DNA from: an uncultured Opitutia bacterium
GTDB taxonomy: Bacteria > Verrucomicrobiota > Verrucomicrobiia > Opitutales > UBA953
NCBI GenBank assembly: GCA_903929325.1
Contig: CAIYUD010000110.1
Location: forward strand, 1 to 21,573
Direction of reading: 5' to 3'
Length of the DNA: 21,573 nt
The notes beneath the pieces are model-generated. The model saw only the letters and a program-made list of their open reading frames with translations. It had not been told where the DNA came from and did no database searches. The first letter of the stretch is position 1. Every line of letters starts with the position of its first letter. Positions 1-7,672 of the stretch are shown here, in pieces. The translations under genes were made by a program, and so were the position numbers.

Positions 1-3000
1 CTATCGAGAACGTCCTCGGCCTGAACCATGTGCAGGTCTGCTTTACCGCCGTTAAAGAGGCGCTCAAAGGTGAAAGCGAAATTCTTGCGAACCTGTTCAA
101 AGGTATCCGTAAAGAGCTTCAAGGAAGTCTCGTTGATTTCATCAATCGCCTTGATGAGCTCTTCCTTAGACTTCCAGAGGTCATCGCTTTGGGTCTTCAA
201 GAAGTCATGGCGCTGACGGAGCGATGCATACTCTTCGACAGCCACAAGGTTGACTGCTCCCATACCGGATAAGCGCTCTCGGAGGGCCGCAATTTCACGC
301 ACCAAGGGAGGCCAGTCGGTATTATCTAAAGCTGCTAAATCTTTTTCGGTTGGATCGCCACGGACCGCACGGGGCAAGCTAGTTGTCTCCGCCTCGGATC
401 CTTCTTCTTCATCCTCAAGCTCACCCAAGCCGGCTGAAGGCTCAAAGGGTTCATCCGCTAACCAGAGTTGCTGGCGCCAATCCACAGACGAAATATCGAG
501 CTGATGCTCCGCCATAACCTTTTCGGAAATAAATCCACACTGCGAAGACTCTTCAGCGAGTGAAACCTCGAGAACACGCAAGCGGCTTTCAGCATCGCGA
601 CGAGCGTCCCGGCCAGAAGTAAGCTCGCGCTCATCTGTTTCGAGCGAAGCCTCACGAGCGGCTTGAGCGGCACGGTCTGTTTCAAGAATCGCAGTCGCAT
701 CGTTGATCCGAGTTGTTAACTCAACCGCACCGACGCGTGAAATTTCAGCCGTTGCGCGCAACGAAGATACTTGGCCATCCGATTGCGCAGCTTCACGCAG
801 ACGGGCTTCGCGGCGAAGACGGGTTTCTTCGCGGCGCTGCTCTAGCTCGCTGACGGCACGGCCGGCGAGTTCAAGGAGCTGGCGACGCTCCGCTAAACTT
901 AAGCGGACTTCACCTAAAGACTGACGCAAAGCTTCAGCCGCTGCACGGGCAGACTCCAATGTGCGGTCGCCTTCGGTAATACGTGTTCGGAAACTTTCAA
1001 TTTCCTGCTCCTTGCCAGAAAGTGAGCCTTTGGCGAAATTGAGACGTTCGGAAGCTTCGTCCTGGGCCGCTTCGAGTTCAGTGAGTTGCTGCTGTTCGCG
1101 AGTAATGCGTTCATCGGCAGAAACAAGGGCTGCACGGGCTGCACGCTCATCCGCCTGAGCTACAGAATGCTCTTGAGCCGCATTTTCAAAAGATTGGCGA
1201 CGGGCCGTACGCTCAGCCTCATTTCCTTCAAGTGCAGTCTGTAAAGCCATCGCCCGCTCATTGAGAACGGTCAGGTGATCATTCTCTTCGGTTAACCGCG
1301 CGCGGGTTTCGCGAATTTCAGCATCACGGGAGAAAACACCACGCCCCGTTTCTTCAGTCGAAGCACGTGGACCGGCAAAAACTAATCCACGGCGGTCGAC
1401 CAAGTCGCCGGCATTGGTGGCGACTAAGTAAAATTCGAATGAAGGATTCTGAGCCCACCATGTTAGGAACTCAGGGAGCGAAGGGCAGAGGTAGCAGCCG
1501 GAGAATAGACTTTCGAGCAGGCGGGCAGCGGCAGGGCTACGAGGAGAGACGGCCGTCGATGCGGGACGCAACCAAGCCGGTGCACCGGATGATGGCTTGA
1601 TCGGGGGTGTCGGTACGTGGAAAACGGCCCGGCCAAGATTTCTCTCACTTAAACGCGTGACCACCCGTGGCAGAAACTCGGCATCATCTAAAGCCACTGC
1701 CTCGGTTGCGGCACCGAGTAAATTTTCGAGTGCGGGAGCGATGGTCGCATCCGCAATATCCAATAAGGTCGAAAGCGCGGCAGCCTTGCCCGCAGGAACA
1801 CTATCCGAGAGCTCGCCACGCAAAACAGCTTTAGCTCCTTCGGAGAAACCCTCTAACCGAGATTGCATCTGCTCAAGCAAGCCGAGTTGGGCTGAGCGTT
1901 TAGCAACGGTACGATCTTGCTCGGTTATGGTTTGCTGAAGTGCCCGGAAGTCTCCGGTTAAACGGCGGCCTTCGGCTTCCGTTTGTTGCTCGGCCGTACG
2001 CGCGGCTTCGAGTTCAGTATGCAGACGGGTAACAACGGTCGCGGATTCGGTGGCGCGACGTTCGGCGGTCGCACGCACATCACGTGCTTGGTAGAGTGAA
2101 TCAGAGAGTGCCGACCGACGTGCCTGGAAACTACGTAAGTCGACTTCAAGGTTGGTGACATCAGCGCGATGGCGGGTAATTTCCCCTTCGGCCATCAAAA
2201 GATCTTGGCGTGCCTGCCGCAGACCAACTTCTGCAGCGGCGACTGCCCGAATAGATTGTTCAACTTCAGATGAGCGCTCGCGGAACGAGGCGTCGAATTG
2301 CGTCACTTCGCCTTCGCGAGCCGAACGCTCTTGAGCGCCGCCACTCAGGCGCATTTCGATTTCAGCCAAGGCCACATCACACTCGGCAACTTCGCGACGG
2401 ATTTCAGCAGACCGAGCTAAAATATCTTCGGCACGTAATTCAGAAGTGCGGGCTTCAGCTTCGGCAGCCTCGCGGCTTGCCCGGATTTCATAAAGTGCGT
2501 GCTGGGCACGTTCAATGCGTTCAGCGGCTTCCGCGCGAGCCTGCTTAGCTTCAGCCAATGCGGCTTCACGTCCGGCTAAAGCGGCGGTTAGAGATTCTGC
2601 TTCTGCACGGGTTGCTTGACTGGTGCCCTCGAGCTCAATGACGCGTGCACGGCGCATACCCCATTGATGACCTTGCCAAGCGAGGTCGAGGTGCGTCAAC
2701 CGATGACGCAAACGGCGATAACGAAGTGCTTTCGCGGCTTGACGCTTCAATGACCCAATTTGCCGCGAGACTTCTTCAATCACGTCTGTCGTACGCGCCA
2801 GGTTCTGCTCAACCAATGTGAGTTTATTGAGCGCTTCTTTACGTTGGGCTTTATAACGGGTGATGCCTGCAGCCTCTTCAAAGAGGTAGCGACGTTCAGC
2901 GGGATTCGCAGAGAGGATCTGGTCGATCTGTCCCTGGACCATGAAGGAGTAAGACATACGTCCCACGCCCGTATCCATAAAGAGGCGCTGAATATCTTTT

Positions 3001-3362
3001 AAGCGACAGGGCTTACCATTGATAAAGTAATCACTGGCGCCTTCACGGTACAACCGTCGCATCACCGAAACTTCTGCGAATTGTGTACCGAGTTCTTTTT
3101 CGCAATCAGCGAAGACGAGTTCTACTTCGCACTGGGGCAAAGCTTTGCGCTGATCGCTACCGGCAAAAATCACATCCTGCATGCTCGTACCGCGGAGCGA
3201 TTTTGCACTCTGCTCGCCCAGGACCCAACGAATGGCATCCACAATATTGGATTTGCCGCAGCCATTGGGACCGACCACGGCGGTCATGCCTTTCCCGAGA
3301 CTGAGGCGTGTGCGGTCAGCAAAGCTCTTGAAGCCGTTAGCAACGATTTCCTTGAGGTACAT
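1..3362 (-). CDS. smc: Chromosome segregation ATPase SMC (3' end outside window)
   Basis: This is the structural maintenance of chromosomes protein, a cytoplasmic ATPase that dimerises and, with ScpA and ScpB, organises and segregates the nucleoid. The reading frame is open from the ATG at 3362 to the left edge, giving about 1120 visible residues; families usually run to about 1170-1200. Residues 1-45 carry the N-terminal head with the Walker A motif GPNGCGKS (31-38). A long Glu/Arg/Ala-rich coiled coil follows, then a hinge around residues 540-670 (GFSEGAKAVL, then FEFYLVATNAGDLVDRRG). A second coiled coil contains an acidic loop near residue 985 (ELEDEEEGSEAE). The C-terminal head begins with LGxVNL-like GMGAVNLVAVEEY, and the frame leaves the window just after LFNGGKADLHMV. 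The ABC signature LSGGE and Walker B must lie beyond the edge. No Shine-Dalgarno precedes the start. The gene is divergent from rpsU. Confidence 0.95.
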   Translation of the reverse strand, partial: MYLKEIVANGFKSFADRTRLSLGKGMTAVVGPNGCGKSNIVDAIRWVLGEQSAKSLRGTSMQDVIFAGSDQRKALPQCEVELVFADCEKELGTQFAEVSVMRRLYREGASDYFINGKPCRLKDIQRLFMDTGVGRMSYSFMVQGQIDQILSANPAERRYLFEEAAGITRYKAQRKEALNKLTLVEQNLARTTDVIEEVSRQIGSLKRQAAKALRYRRLRHRLTHLDLAWQGHQWGMRRARVIELEGTSQATRAEAESLTAALAGREAALAEAKQARAEAAERIERAQHALYEIRASREAAEAEARTSELRAEDILARSAEIRREVAECDVALAEIEMRLSGGAQERSAREGEVTQFDASFRERSSEVEQSIRAVAAAEVGLRQARQDLLMAEGEITRHRADVTNLEVDLRSFQARRSALSDSLYQARDVRATAERRATESATVVTRLHTELEAARTAEQQTEAEGRRLTGDFRALQQTITEQDRTVAKRSAQLGLLEQMQSRLEGFSEGAKAVLRGELSDSVPAGKAAALSTLLDIADATIAPALENLLGAATEAVALDDAEFLPRVVTRLSERNLGRAVFHVPTPPIKPSSGAPAWLRPASTAVSPRSPAAARLLESLFSGCYLCPSLPEFLTWWAQNPSFEFYLVATNAGDLVDRRGLVFAGPRASTEETGRGVFSRDAEIRETRARLTEENDHLTVLNERAMALQTALEGNEAERTARRQSFENAAQEHSVAQADERAARAALVSADERITREQQQLTELEAAQDEASERLNFAKGSLSGKEQEIESFRTRITEGDRTLESARAAAEALRQSLGEVRLSLAERRQLLELAGRAVSELEQRREETRLRREARLREAAQSDGQVSSLRATAEISRVGAVELTTRINDATAILETDRAAQAAREASLETDERELTSGRDARRDAESRLRVLEVSLAEESSQCGFISEKVMAEHQLDISSVDWRQQLWLADEPFEPSAGLGELEDEEEGSEAETTSLPRAVRGDPTEKDLAALDNTDWPPLVREIAALRERLSGMGAVNLVAVEEYASLRQRHDFLKTQSDDLWKSKEELIKAIDEINETSLKLFTDTFEQVRKNFAFTFERLFNGGKADLHMVQAEDVLD

Positions 3363-3383
3363 CGACGAGGTTTGTCAGATTTG

Positions 3384-3397
3384 CCCCCTCCCCCCCC
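3384..3397 (-). repeat. Poly-G tract in the smc leader (G8-A-G5 on the minus strand)
   Basis: The plus strand reads C5-T-C8 here, so the smc leader has G8-A-G5 beginning about 22 bases upstream of the smc ATG. A separate C6 run lies at about 3445-3450. Such tracts can slip or form G-rich structures. No function is shown. Confidence 0.4.
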
Positions 3398-3475
3398 TGC
3401 CGCAAGCGCCGAGTGCCCACAACATGGTATCAAGTTCTTCACAGCCCCCCTTGCGGTTCAAGGTTGACGCTCCCC

Positions 3476-3481
3476 TATCAT
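3476..3481 (+). promoter_or_regulatory. Candidate -10 element for rpsU
   Basis: TATCAT matches the sigma-70 -10 consensus at five of six positions and would start transcription near 3488, giving a leader of about 29 bases before the rpsU ATG. The best -35 candidate, TTGCGG, is at a loose 19-base spacing, so the call is weak. The smc-rpsU intergenic region (154 bases) holds nothing else I recognise except the C/G runs. Confidence 0.3.
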
Positions 3482-3516
3482 CCCCCTTTCCCTCCAGCTT
3501 ACTACCGCGCACACAC

Positions 3517-3717
3517 ATGCCCGTTGAAATCAAAATTCGAAAAGGTGAGATCGTCGACAAGGCGCTCCGCCGCCTAAAAAAGAAGGTCGACCGCGAAGGC
3601 ATCATCAAAGATGCCCGTGCAAAGCGTGGCTATGAGAAGCCATGCGAACGCCGTCGCCGTAAAGGCAAGGTCAAGGCCTTCAATAGCTACCTTCGTAAGA
3701 AGTGGGAGCATAAGTAA
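3517..3717 (+). CDS. rpsU: 30S ribosomal protein bS21
   Basis: This 66-residue protein is the small-subunit protein bS21, which sits near the 3' end of 16S rRNA on the platform and aids mRNA initiation. It begins MPVEIKIRKGE and has the typical basic helices with YEKPCERRRRKGK in the middle and RKKWEHK at the end; size and sequence fit the family well. The reading frame is open for over 300 bases upstream, but the ATG at 3517 gives the family-typical N-terminus, so the longer version is rejected. The leader just before the ATG is C/A-rich with no Shine-Dalgarno. The gene is transcribed alone and ends in a strong terminator 15 bases after the stop. It is divergent from smc. Confidence 0.95.
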   Translation: MPVEIKIRKGEIVDKALRRLKKKVDREGIIKDARAKRGYEKPCERRRRKGKVKAFNSYLRKKWEHK

Positions 3718-3732
3718 GCTTTAGGCTACCCG

Positions 3733-3774
3733 AACACAGAAGCCCGTCCGAGCAATCGGACGGGCTTCTGTGTT
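3733..3774 (+). terminator. Rho-independent terminator of rpsU
   Basis: A perfect 19-bp inverted repeat (3733-3751 and 3756-3774) encloses a GCAA tetraloop of the GNRA type. The arm ends in TGTT and is followed by TTAAAA. It lies 15 bases after the rpsU stop. The U-tract is short, but the stem is long and GC-rich. Confidence 0.9.
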
Positions 3775-3789
3775 TTAAAAGGCCAAGCC

Positions 3790-3818
3790 AAAAAAAGGCC
3801 GCCCGAAGGCGGCCTTTT
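3790..3818 (-). terminator. Rho-independent terminator of the glutamine synthetase gene
   Basis: Read on the minus strand, an 11-bp stem (AAAAGGCCGCC / GGCGGCCTTTT, arms 3808-3818 and 3793-3803) with a 4-base loop is followed by a run of seven T. It begins 12 bases after the glutamine synthetase stop codon. Together with the rpsU terminator it separates two convergent genes. Confidence 0.9.
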
Positions 3819-3830
3819 GGATTCCCTTGC

Positions 3831-6011
3831 TCAGCGCAAGAAGAGGAGCTCTTGGTAAGAAGGCAACGGCCAGAGGGCGTCGTCCACCAAGCCTTCGAGG
3901 GCATCAGCGGCTTCGCGAACAACCAACATCGCCGGAAGAACTTTGCTGACCGCATGACGTGCAGCCGCATGTGTATCCGCAGCTTCATAAGCGCGAAGCT
4001 TATCCAGGGCGTCGAGTGCTGACTCGAGATCATTGGTTAAGCTTACCACTTGGCCGAGCATCTTGGACGAGGACTTGCCACCCGCTGACTTAATCGCTGC
4101 TGCGGTCTCTGCTAATTGACGCGCATAGTTAAGTGCTGCAGGCAGAATCGTCGTGCGGCCGATTTGGGAGACGAGCTTAGACTCAGTGTTCACGCTAAGA
4201 ACATAGCTGTGCGTATAGATCTCTTCGCGCGAAACGAGTTCGCGCTTGTTGAGAACACCTTGACGCTCAAATACCTCTACGGTCTTGGGCGCAGCAATCT
4301 GAGGCAGGGCGTCAGGGGTTGTGCGAAGGTTTAGCAGACCACGTTTCGCAGCCTCTTTGTGCCACGCTTCAGAGTAACCGTTACCATTGAAGATAATACG
4401 GCTGTGCTTCTGGAGGATCTCTTTAACCACGGCCTCGAGGGCGGCATTGAAGTTACCCTTCTTGCCCTTCATTTGCGCCTCAATGCGCTCAACCATGAAT
4501 TCGATGGAATCAGCAACGATGGTGTTCAGAGCGACGAGCGGGCCAGCAATTGAGAACGAGGAACCGACTGCGCGGAATTCGAACTTATTGCCTGTGAAGG
4601 CGAATGGACTCGTACGATTACGGTCACCGGCATCCTTTGGAAGGACGGGCAACGAATCGACCCCAAGCTGCATCACGCCGCCCTTTTTCGATGATTTCGC
4701 AGAGCCGCTCTTGCGGAGCTGCTCGAAGACGTCGGCAAGCATATCGCCGAGGTAAATCGAGATAATTGCAGGCGGAGCTTCGTTCGCTCCGAGACGGTGG
4801 TCGTTACCTGCCGAAGCCACGGTCGCACGAAGCAAGCCTTGGTGAATGTCGACTGCACGGATCACCGCAGTTGTGAAAGCGATGAACTGGGAGTTGTCGT
4901 GCGGGTTCGAGCCTGGCTCGAGAAGATTGCCGACCTTCGGGCTGCCCAAGGACCAATTGACGTGCTTACCGGAGCCATTGACGCCTGCAAAAGGCTTCTC
5001 TGCCATAACGCAGACGAAACCGTGCTTGGCTGCGACGCTCTTGAGCACCGTCATGGTGAGCATCTGGTGGTCGTGAGCGACGTTGGCAGTTTCGTAAATC
5101 GGGGCGACTTCGAATTGAGCAGGGGCCACTTCGTTGTGACGGGTCTTAATGGGGATCCCGAGTTTGAAGCACTCCAACTCAGACTCCATCATGCAAGCGA
5201 GTACGCGTGCAGGAATAGTGCCGAAGTATTGGTCTTCGAATTCTTGGCCTTTCGCAGGCTTCGCACCGAAGAGTGAACGACCGCAGGTGTAGAGATCCGG
5301 GCGGAGGTGGTAGAGACGTGAGTCGATGAGGAAGTATTCTTGCTCAGGACCTGCAGTGGCAGCGACATAACCGGTATTCGAATTACCAAAGAGCTTCATC
5401 AAGCGCTGAGCCGAGCGATTGAGTGCAGCCATCGAGCGAAGCAAAGGTGTCTTCTTGTCGAGGGCATCACCCGTCCAAGAAACGAACGCGGTCGGGATGC
5501 AAAGCGTTGAACCGTTCTCGGTATCAAAGATGTAAGCGGGCGATGTCACATCCCAAGCGGTGTAACCACGGGCTTCGAAGGTCGCGCGCAAGCCGCCGTT
5601 CGGGAAGGAGGAAGCATCAGGCTCTGCTTGAATCAGGGCCTTGCCGGCGAACTGAGCGAGCGTACCCGAACCCGAAGGCTCGAAGAAGGTGTCGTGCTTT
5701 TCAGCAGTAAGACCAGTCAGTGGATAAAAGACGTGAGCGTAGTGAGTCGCGCCGCGCTCGAGTGCCCAATCCTTCATCGAAGACGCAACAATGTCCGCGA
5801 CGTCATTGTCGAGTTTACCGCCATTCTCGATGACGTTGCGCACAGACTTGAAGACAGCCTTTGGAAGGCGCTTCTCCATTTTGTCTAACGAGAAAACATT
5901 TTGTCCATAGATCGCATCGAGCTTCTCATTACGGAAGTCGAACGTGCCGGTCAGCCGAGGCTGGGCGGCAATACTTTCAATGGCTTTGGATCGTGCAGGA
6001 TGGGCGCTCAT
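3831..6011 (-). CDS. glnN: Glutamine synthetase type III
   Basis: This enzyme makes glutamine from glutamate, ammonia and ATP in the cytoplasm and is the main entry point for ammonium. At 726 residues it fits the large type III (GlnN) class rather than the ~470-residue type I. Signature stretches are NGSGKHVNWSLG (about residue 345), GNDHRLGANEAPPAI (about 404) and NRTSPFAFTGNKFEFR (about 470-480), plus the N-terminal FGxNVFS-like YGQNVFS and a long helical C-terminal region. I chose the ATG at 6011 (MSAHPARSKA) because the family N-terminus starts here and the predicted sigma-54 transcription start lies only about 19 bases upstream. The frame is open further upstream, but that extension would include the promoter. 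No Shine-Dalgarno is visible. Expression is probably nitrogen-controlled through sigma-54 and an enhancer-binding protein (inference). Confidence 0.95.
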   Translation of the reverse strand: MSAHPARSKAIESIAAQPRLTGTFDFRNEKLDAIYGQNVFSLDKMEKRLPKAVFKSVRNVIENGGKLDNDVADIVASSMKDWALERGATHYAHVFYPLTGLTAEKHDTFFEPSGSGTLAQFAGKALIQAEPDASSFPNGGLRATFEARGYTAWDVTSPAYIFDTENGSTLCIPTAFVSWTGDALDKKTPLLRSMAALNRSAQRLMKLFGNSNTGYVAATAGPEQEYFLIDSRLYHLRPDLYTCGRSLFGAKPAKGQEFEDQYFGTIPARVLACMMESELECFKLGIPIKTRHNEVAPAQFEVAPIYETANVAHDHQMLTMTVLKSVAAKHGFVCVMAEKPFAGVNGSGKHVNWSLGSPKVGNLLEPGSNPHDNSQFIAFTTAVIRAVDIHQGLLRATVASAGNDHRLGANEAPPAIISIYLGDMLADVFEQLRKSGSAKSSKKGGVMQLGVDSLPVLPKDAGDRNRTSPFAFTGNKFEFRAVGSSFSIAGPLVALNTIVADSIEFMVERIEAQMKGKKGNFNAALEAVVKEILQKHSRIIFNGNGYSEAWHKEAAKRGLLNLRTTPDALPQIAAPKTVEVFERQGVLNKRELVSREEIYTHSYVLSVNTESKLVSQIGRTTILPAALNYARQLAETAAAIKSAGGKSSSKMLGQVVSLTNDLESALDALDKLRAYEAADTHAAARHAVSKVLPAMLVVREAADALEGLVDDALWPLPSYQELLFLR

Positions 6012-6041
6012 GATAGGGTGATTAGGGAAGACCAAGAAGAA

Positions 6042-6056
6042 GCACCCCCTGTGCCA
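6042..6056 (-). promoter_or_regulatory. Sigma-54 promoter for the glutamine synthetase gene
   Basis: The minus strand reads TGGCACAGGGGGTGC. This has the invariant -24 GG and -12 GC with the obligatory 10-base spacing, a perfect TGGCAC half and a one-mismatch GTGC for TTGC. The start of transcription would be near 6030, about 19 bases before the ATG. Sigma-54 control of glutamine synthetase is a well-known theme in bacteria; the spacing and sequence make this a strong call by eye. Confidence 0.75.
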
Positions 6057-6102
6057 CATTTCAACAGGCATCGATTCACAGCCTGTTATTGCAGTTTTTA
6101 CA

Positions 6103-6124
6103 GCATTTATGCTTAAAATTAAGC
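6103..6124. promoter_or_regulatory. Overlapping palindromes upstream of the sigma-54 promoter
   Basis: Two overlapping inverted repeats occur: GCATttATGC (6103-6112) and GCTTAAaaTTAAGC (6111-6124). They centre roughly 75-90 bases upstream of the predicted glutamine synthetase transcription start, where enhancer-binding proteins such as NtrC usually bind. A weaker repeat, ACAGGC...GCCTGT, spans 6064-6086. The sequences do not match the enteric NtrC consensus, so the partner protein is unknown. Confidence 0.4.
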
Positions 6125-6295
6125 AAATTGAATGCGGCCATTTCCAGCGGCTGATAACCCCTAAGAAACAGGCGGTTTCCATGCACCTTAAGGCATCCGC
6201 ACATCCCGTTCGGTATCCTGCAGCAGGCTGTAGCGAAGCGACGCCAGGTGACACTTACCAAGAAATTCCCATCAGGTTTCATGCTGACCATAAGT

Positions 6296-6309
6296 TGCCA
6301 ACGTTGGCA
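6296..6309. promoter_or_regulatory. Perfect 14-bp palindrome, possible operator for hemG
   Basis: TGCCAACGTTGGCA is fully self-complementary and ends 19 bases before the hemG ATG. A second inverted repeat, TGCCTT-TTGTT-AAGGCA (6313-6329), follows directly and reaches the first base of the start codon. Position and symmetry suggest a dimeric repressor site, and TTGCCA at 6295-6300 could double as a -35 element. The regulator is unknown. Confidence 0.45.
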
Positions 6310-6328
6310 GGGTGCCTTTTGTTAAGGC

Positions 6329-7672
6329 ATGGATTTGGATGCCATCGTTATCGGAGCAGGCCCCGCAGGCCTATCCACGGCATCTGCCCTTGCACGTCGC
6401 GGCGGATCCGTGGCGGTGATTGATCCAGCTGCGCGAGCCGGTGGAGCAATCCATACCGTGAGAGAAGACGGCTGGAGTGTCGAACTTGGCCCCAACACTT
6501 TGCAGTTAGAAGGAAAAGCCGACGCCGACTTGCTTGGCGAACTCGGTTTAGCCCAAGAGATTCAAGAAGCCGATGTGCGCGGAGCGAAGCGTCTCATCGC
6601 CAGCCAGGGTCAAATTCATGCACTCACAGCAAACCCTCGGTCTATTTTACACAGCAATCTACTTTCATGGCGTGGTAAATTAAATTTGCTGCTCGAAGTT
6701 TTCCAATCTCGAGAGTCGATACACGGAGAGACGGTACAATCGTTTGCGGAACGTCGTTTTGGCACAGAAGTCGCCGAGCGAATCTTCGACCCCATGATCA
6801 ACGGTATCCATGCCGGCGACCCAGGTCGACTTGTACTAGAGCACGCCTTCCCTTCTTTGGCTCGTTTAGAAAGAGACCATCGCTCAATCCTTCTCGGGCT
6901 TTGGCGATCCCCGAGCGAGCCACGGAAAATTGTGCAATTTGCAGGCGGCCTGCAGCGCCTGACCGAAGCCATGGTCGGACAACTCCCTAAAGGGACACTA
7001 CACCTGCAAAGCACCACCACGCTCATTCACCGTGACAGTCGAGGGTGGAACGTTGCTTGGCGCAATGCCCGCGGCGAAGAATCCGGAGCTCAGGCGAAGT
7101 CGCTGATTATTACCGCACCGCCCTGGCAATGGTCACACTTAGTGGGCGCGGAAATACTTAAGCCCGTTTTGCATGCGGCAGAACTTGTTGAGGCACCCCC
7201 TGTCGCCCTCGTCGTGCGCGGTTACGAACGCGAGCAAGTACAACATCCGCTTGACGCTTTCGGGATGCTCATCCCGCATCGCGAAGGCCGGAAAATTCTC
7301 GGTGTGCTATTTCCATCCAGCAGCTTCCCAAATAATACACCCGAGGGTAGCGTACAGCTTGCTTGTTTTATTGGCGGCGCCCGGAATATTGCACTGGGAC
7401 GCATGGAGGACAGCCAACTCCGCGAGGTTGTTGATACCGAGTTGCGTGATCTTTTAGGGGTTAAGGGAGCACCTAAGAAAGAATGGATTGCCCGATGGTC
7501 ACGAGCGATCCCGCAATACACACATCACCACGGACGATTTTTGGGTGCGCTCGAATCTACAGAAGCCCTACATCCGGGCCTACATTTTGTGGGATCCTTC
7601 CGCGGTGGAATTTCCCTCATGTCGACCTTGCGGCGCGGCTCAGAACTTGGTTCAAGACTGCCCCGCGGCTGA
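6329..7672 (+). CDS. hemG: Protoporphyrinogen/coproporphyrinogen oxidase, HemY type
   Basis: This FAD-dependent oxidase of 447 residues removes six hydrogens from a porphyrinogen at the late stage of haem synthesis. The N-terminus has the dinucleotide-binding GAGPAG (residues 9-14), followed by the amine-oxidase-type second motif ARAGGAIHT and the family stretch WSVELGPNTL. Further signatures are ERIFDPMINGIHAGDPGRL, the FAGGLQRLTEAM segment, SRAIPQYTHHHGR, and the C-terminal FAD-contacting GSFRGGISLMSTLRRG. Size and motif order match the HemY/PPOX family. From sequence alone I cannot tell protoporphyrinogen from coproporphyrinogen as substrate. The 3' end overlaps the convergent transporter gene by 21 bases. 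AAGG lies one base from the ATG, too close to serve as a ribosome binding site. Confidence 0.9.
   Translation: MDLDAIVIGAGPAGLSTASALARRGGSVAVIDPAARAGGAIHTVREDGWSVELGPNTLQLEGKADADLLGELGLAQEIQEADVRGAKRLIASQGQIHALTANPRSILHSNLLSWRGKLNLLLEVFQSRESIHGETVQSFAERRFGTEVAERIFDPMINGIHAGDPGRLVLEHAFPSLARLERDHRSILLGLWRSPSEPRKIVQFAGGLQRLTEAMVGQLPKGTLHLQSTTTLIHRDSRGWNVAWRNARGEESGAQAKSLIITAPPWQWSHLVGAEILKPVLHAAELVEAPPVALVVRGYEREQVQHPLDAFGMLIPHREGRKILGVLFPSSSFPNNTPEGSVQLACFIGGARNIALGRMEDSQLREVVDTELRDLLGVKGAPKKEWIARWSRAIPQYTHHHGRFLGALESTEALHPGLHFVGSFRGGISLMSTLRRGSELGSRLPRG

Larger units (their letters stand above)
6012..6328. other. 317-base divergent intergenic region
   Basis: This gap separates the glutamine synthetase gene (minus) from the protoporphyrinogen oxidase gene (plus). 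The left third holds the sigma-54 promoter and palindromes; the right end holds a 14-bp palindrome and a second inverted repeat. In the middle (about 6130-6290) I see no convincing gene or structure. The short open frames there have no family resemblance. Confidence 0.7.

Noticed and set aside
28..3002. Many plus- and minus-strand open frames of 60-130 residues across the smc region
   Set aside because: They lie in other frames of a single open smc frame with clear SMC domains, are Arg/Ser-rich, and resemble no family.
3181..3516. Upstream extension of rpsU to a 178-residue protein
   Set aside because: Only the last 66 residues match bS21. The upstream part overlaps smc in antisense and looks like no family; the ATG at 3517 gives the normal N-terminus.
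6012..6254. Upstream extension of the glutamine synthetase gene
   Set aside because: The extra residues would run through the sigma-54 promoter and do not resemble the family N-terminus.
6181..6328. Possible short coding region before hemG (ATG at 6181)
   Set aside because: The frame runs into hemG in a different phase, has no family resemblance, and contains the palindrome region.
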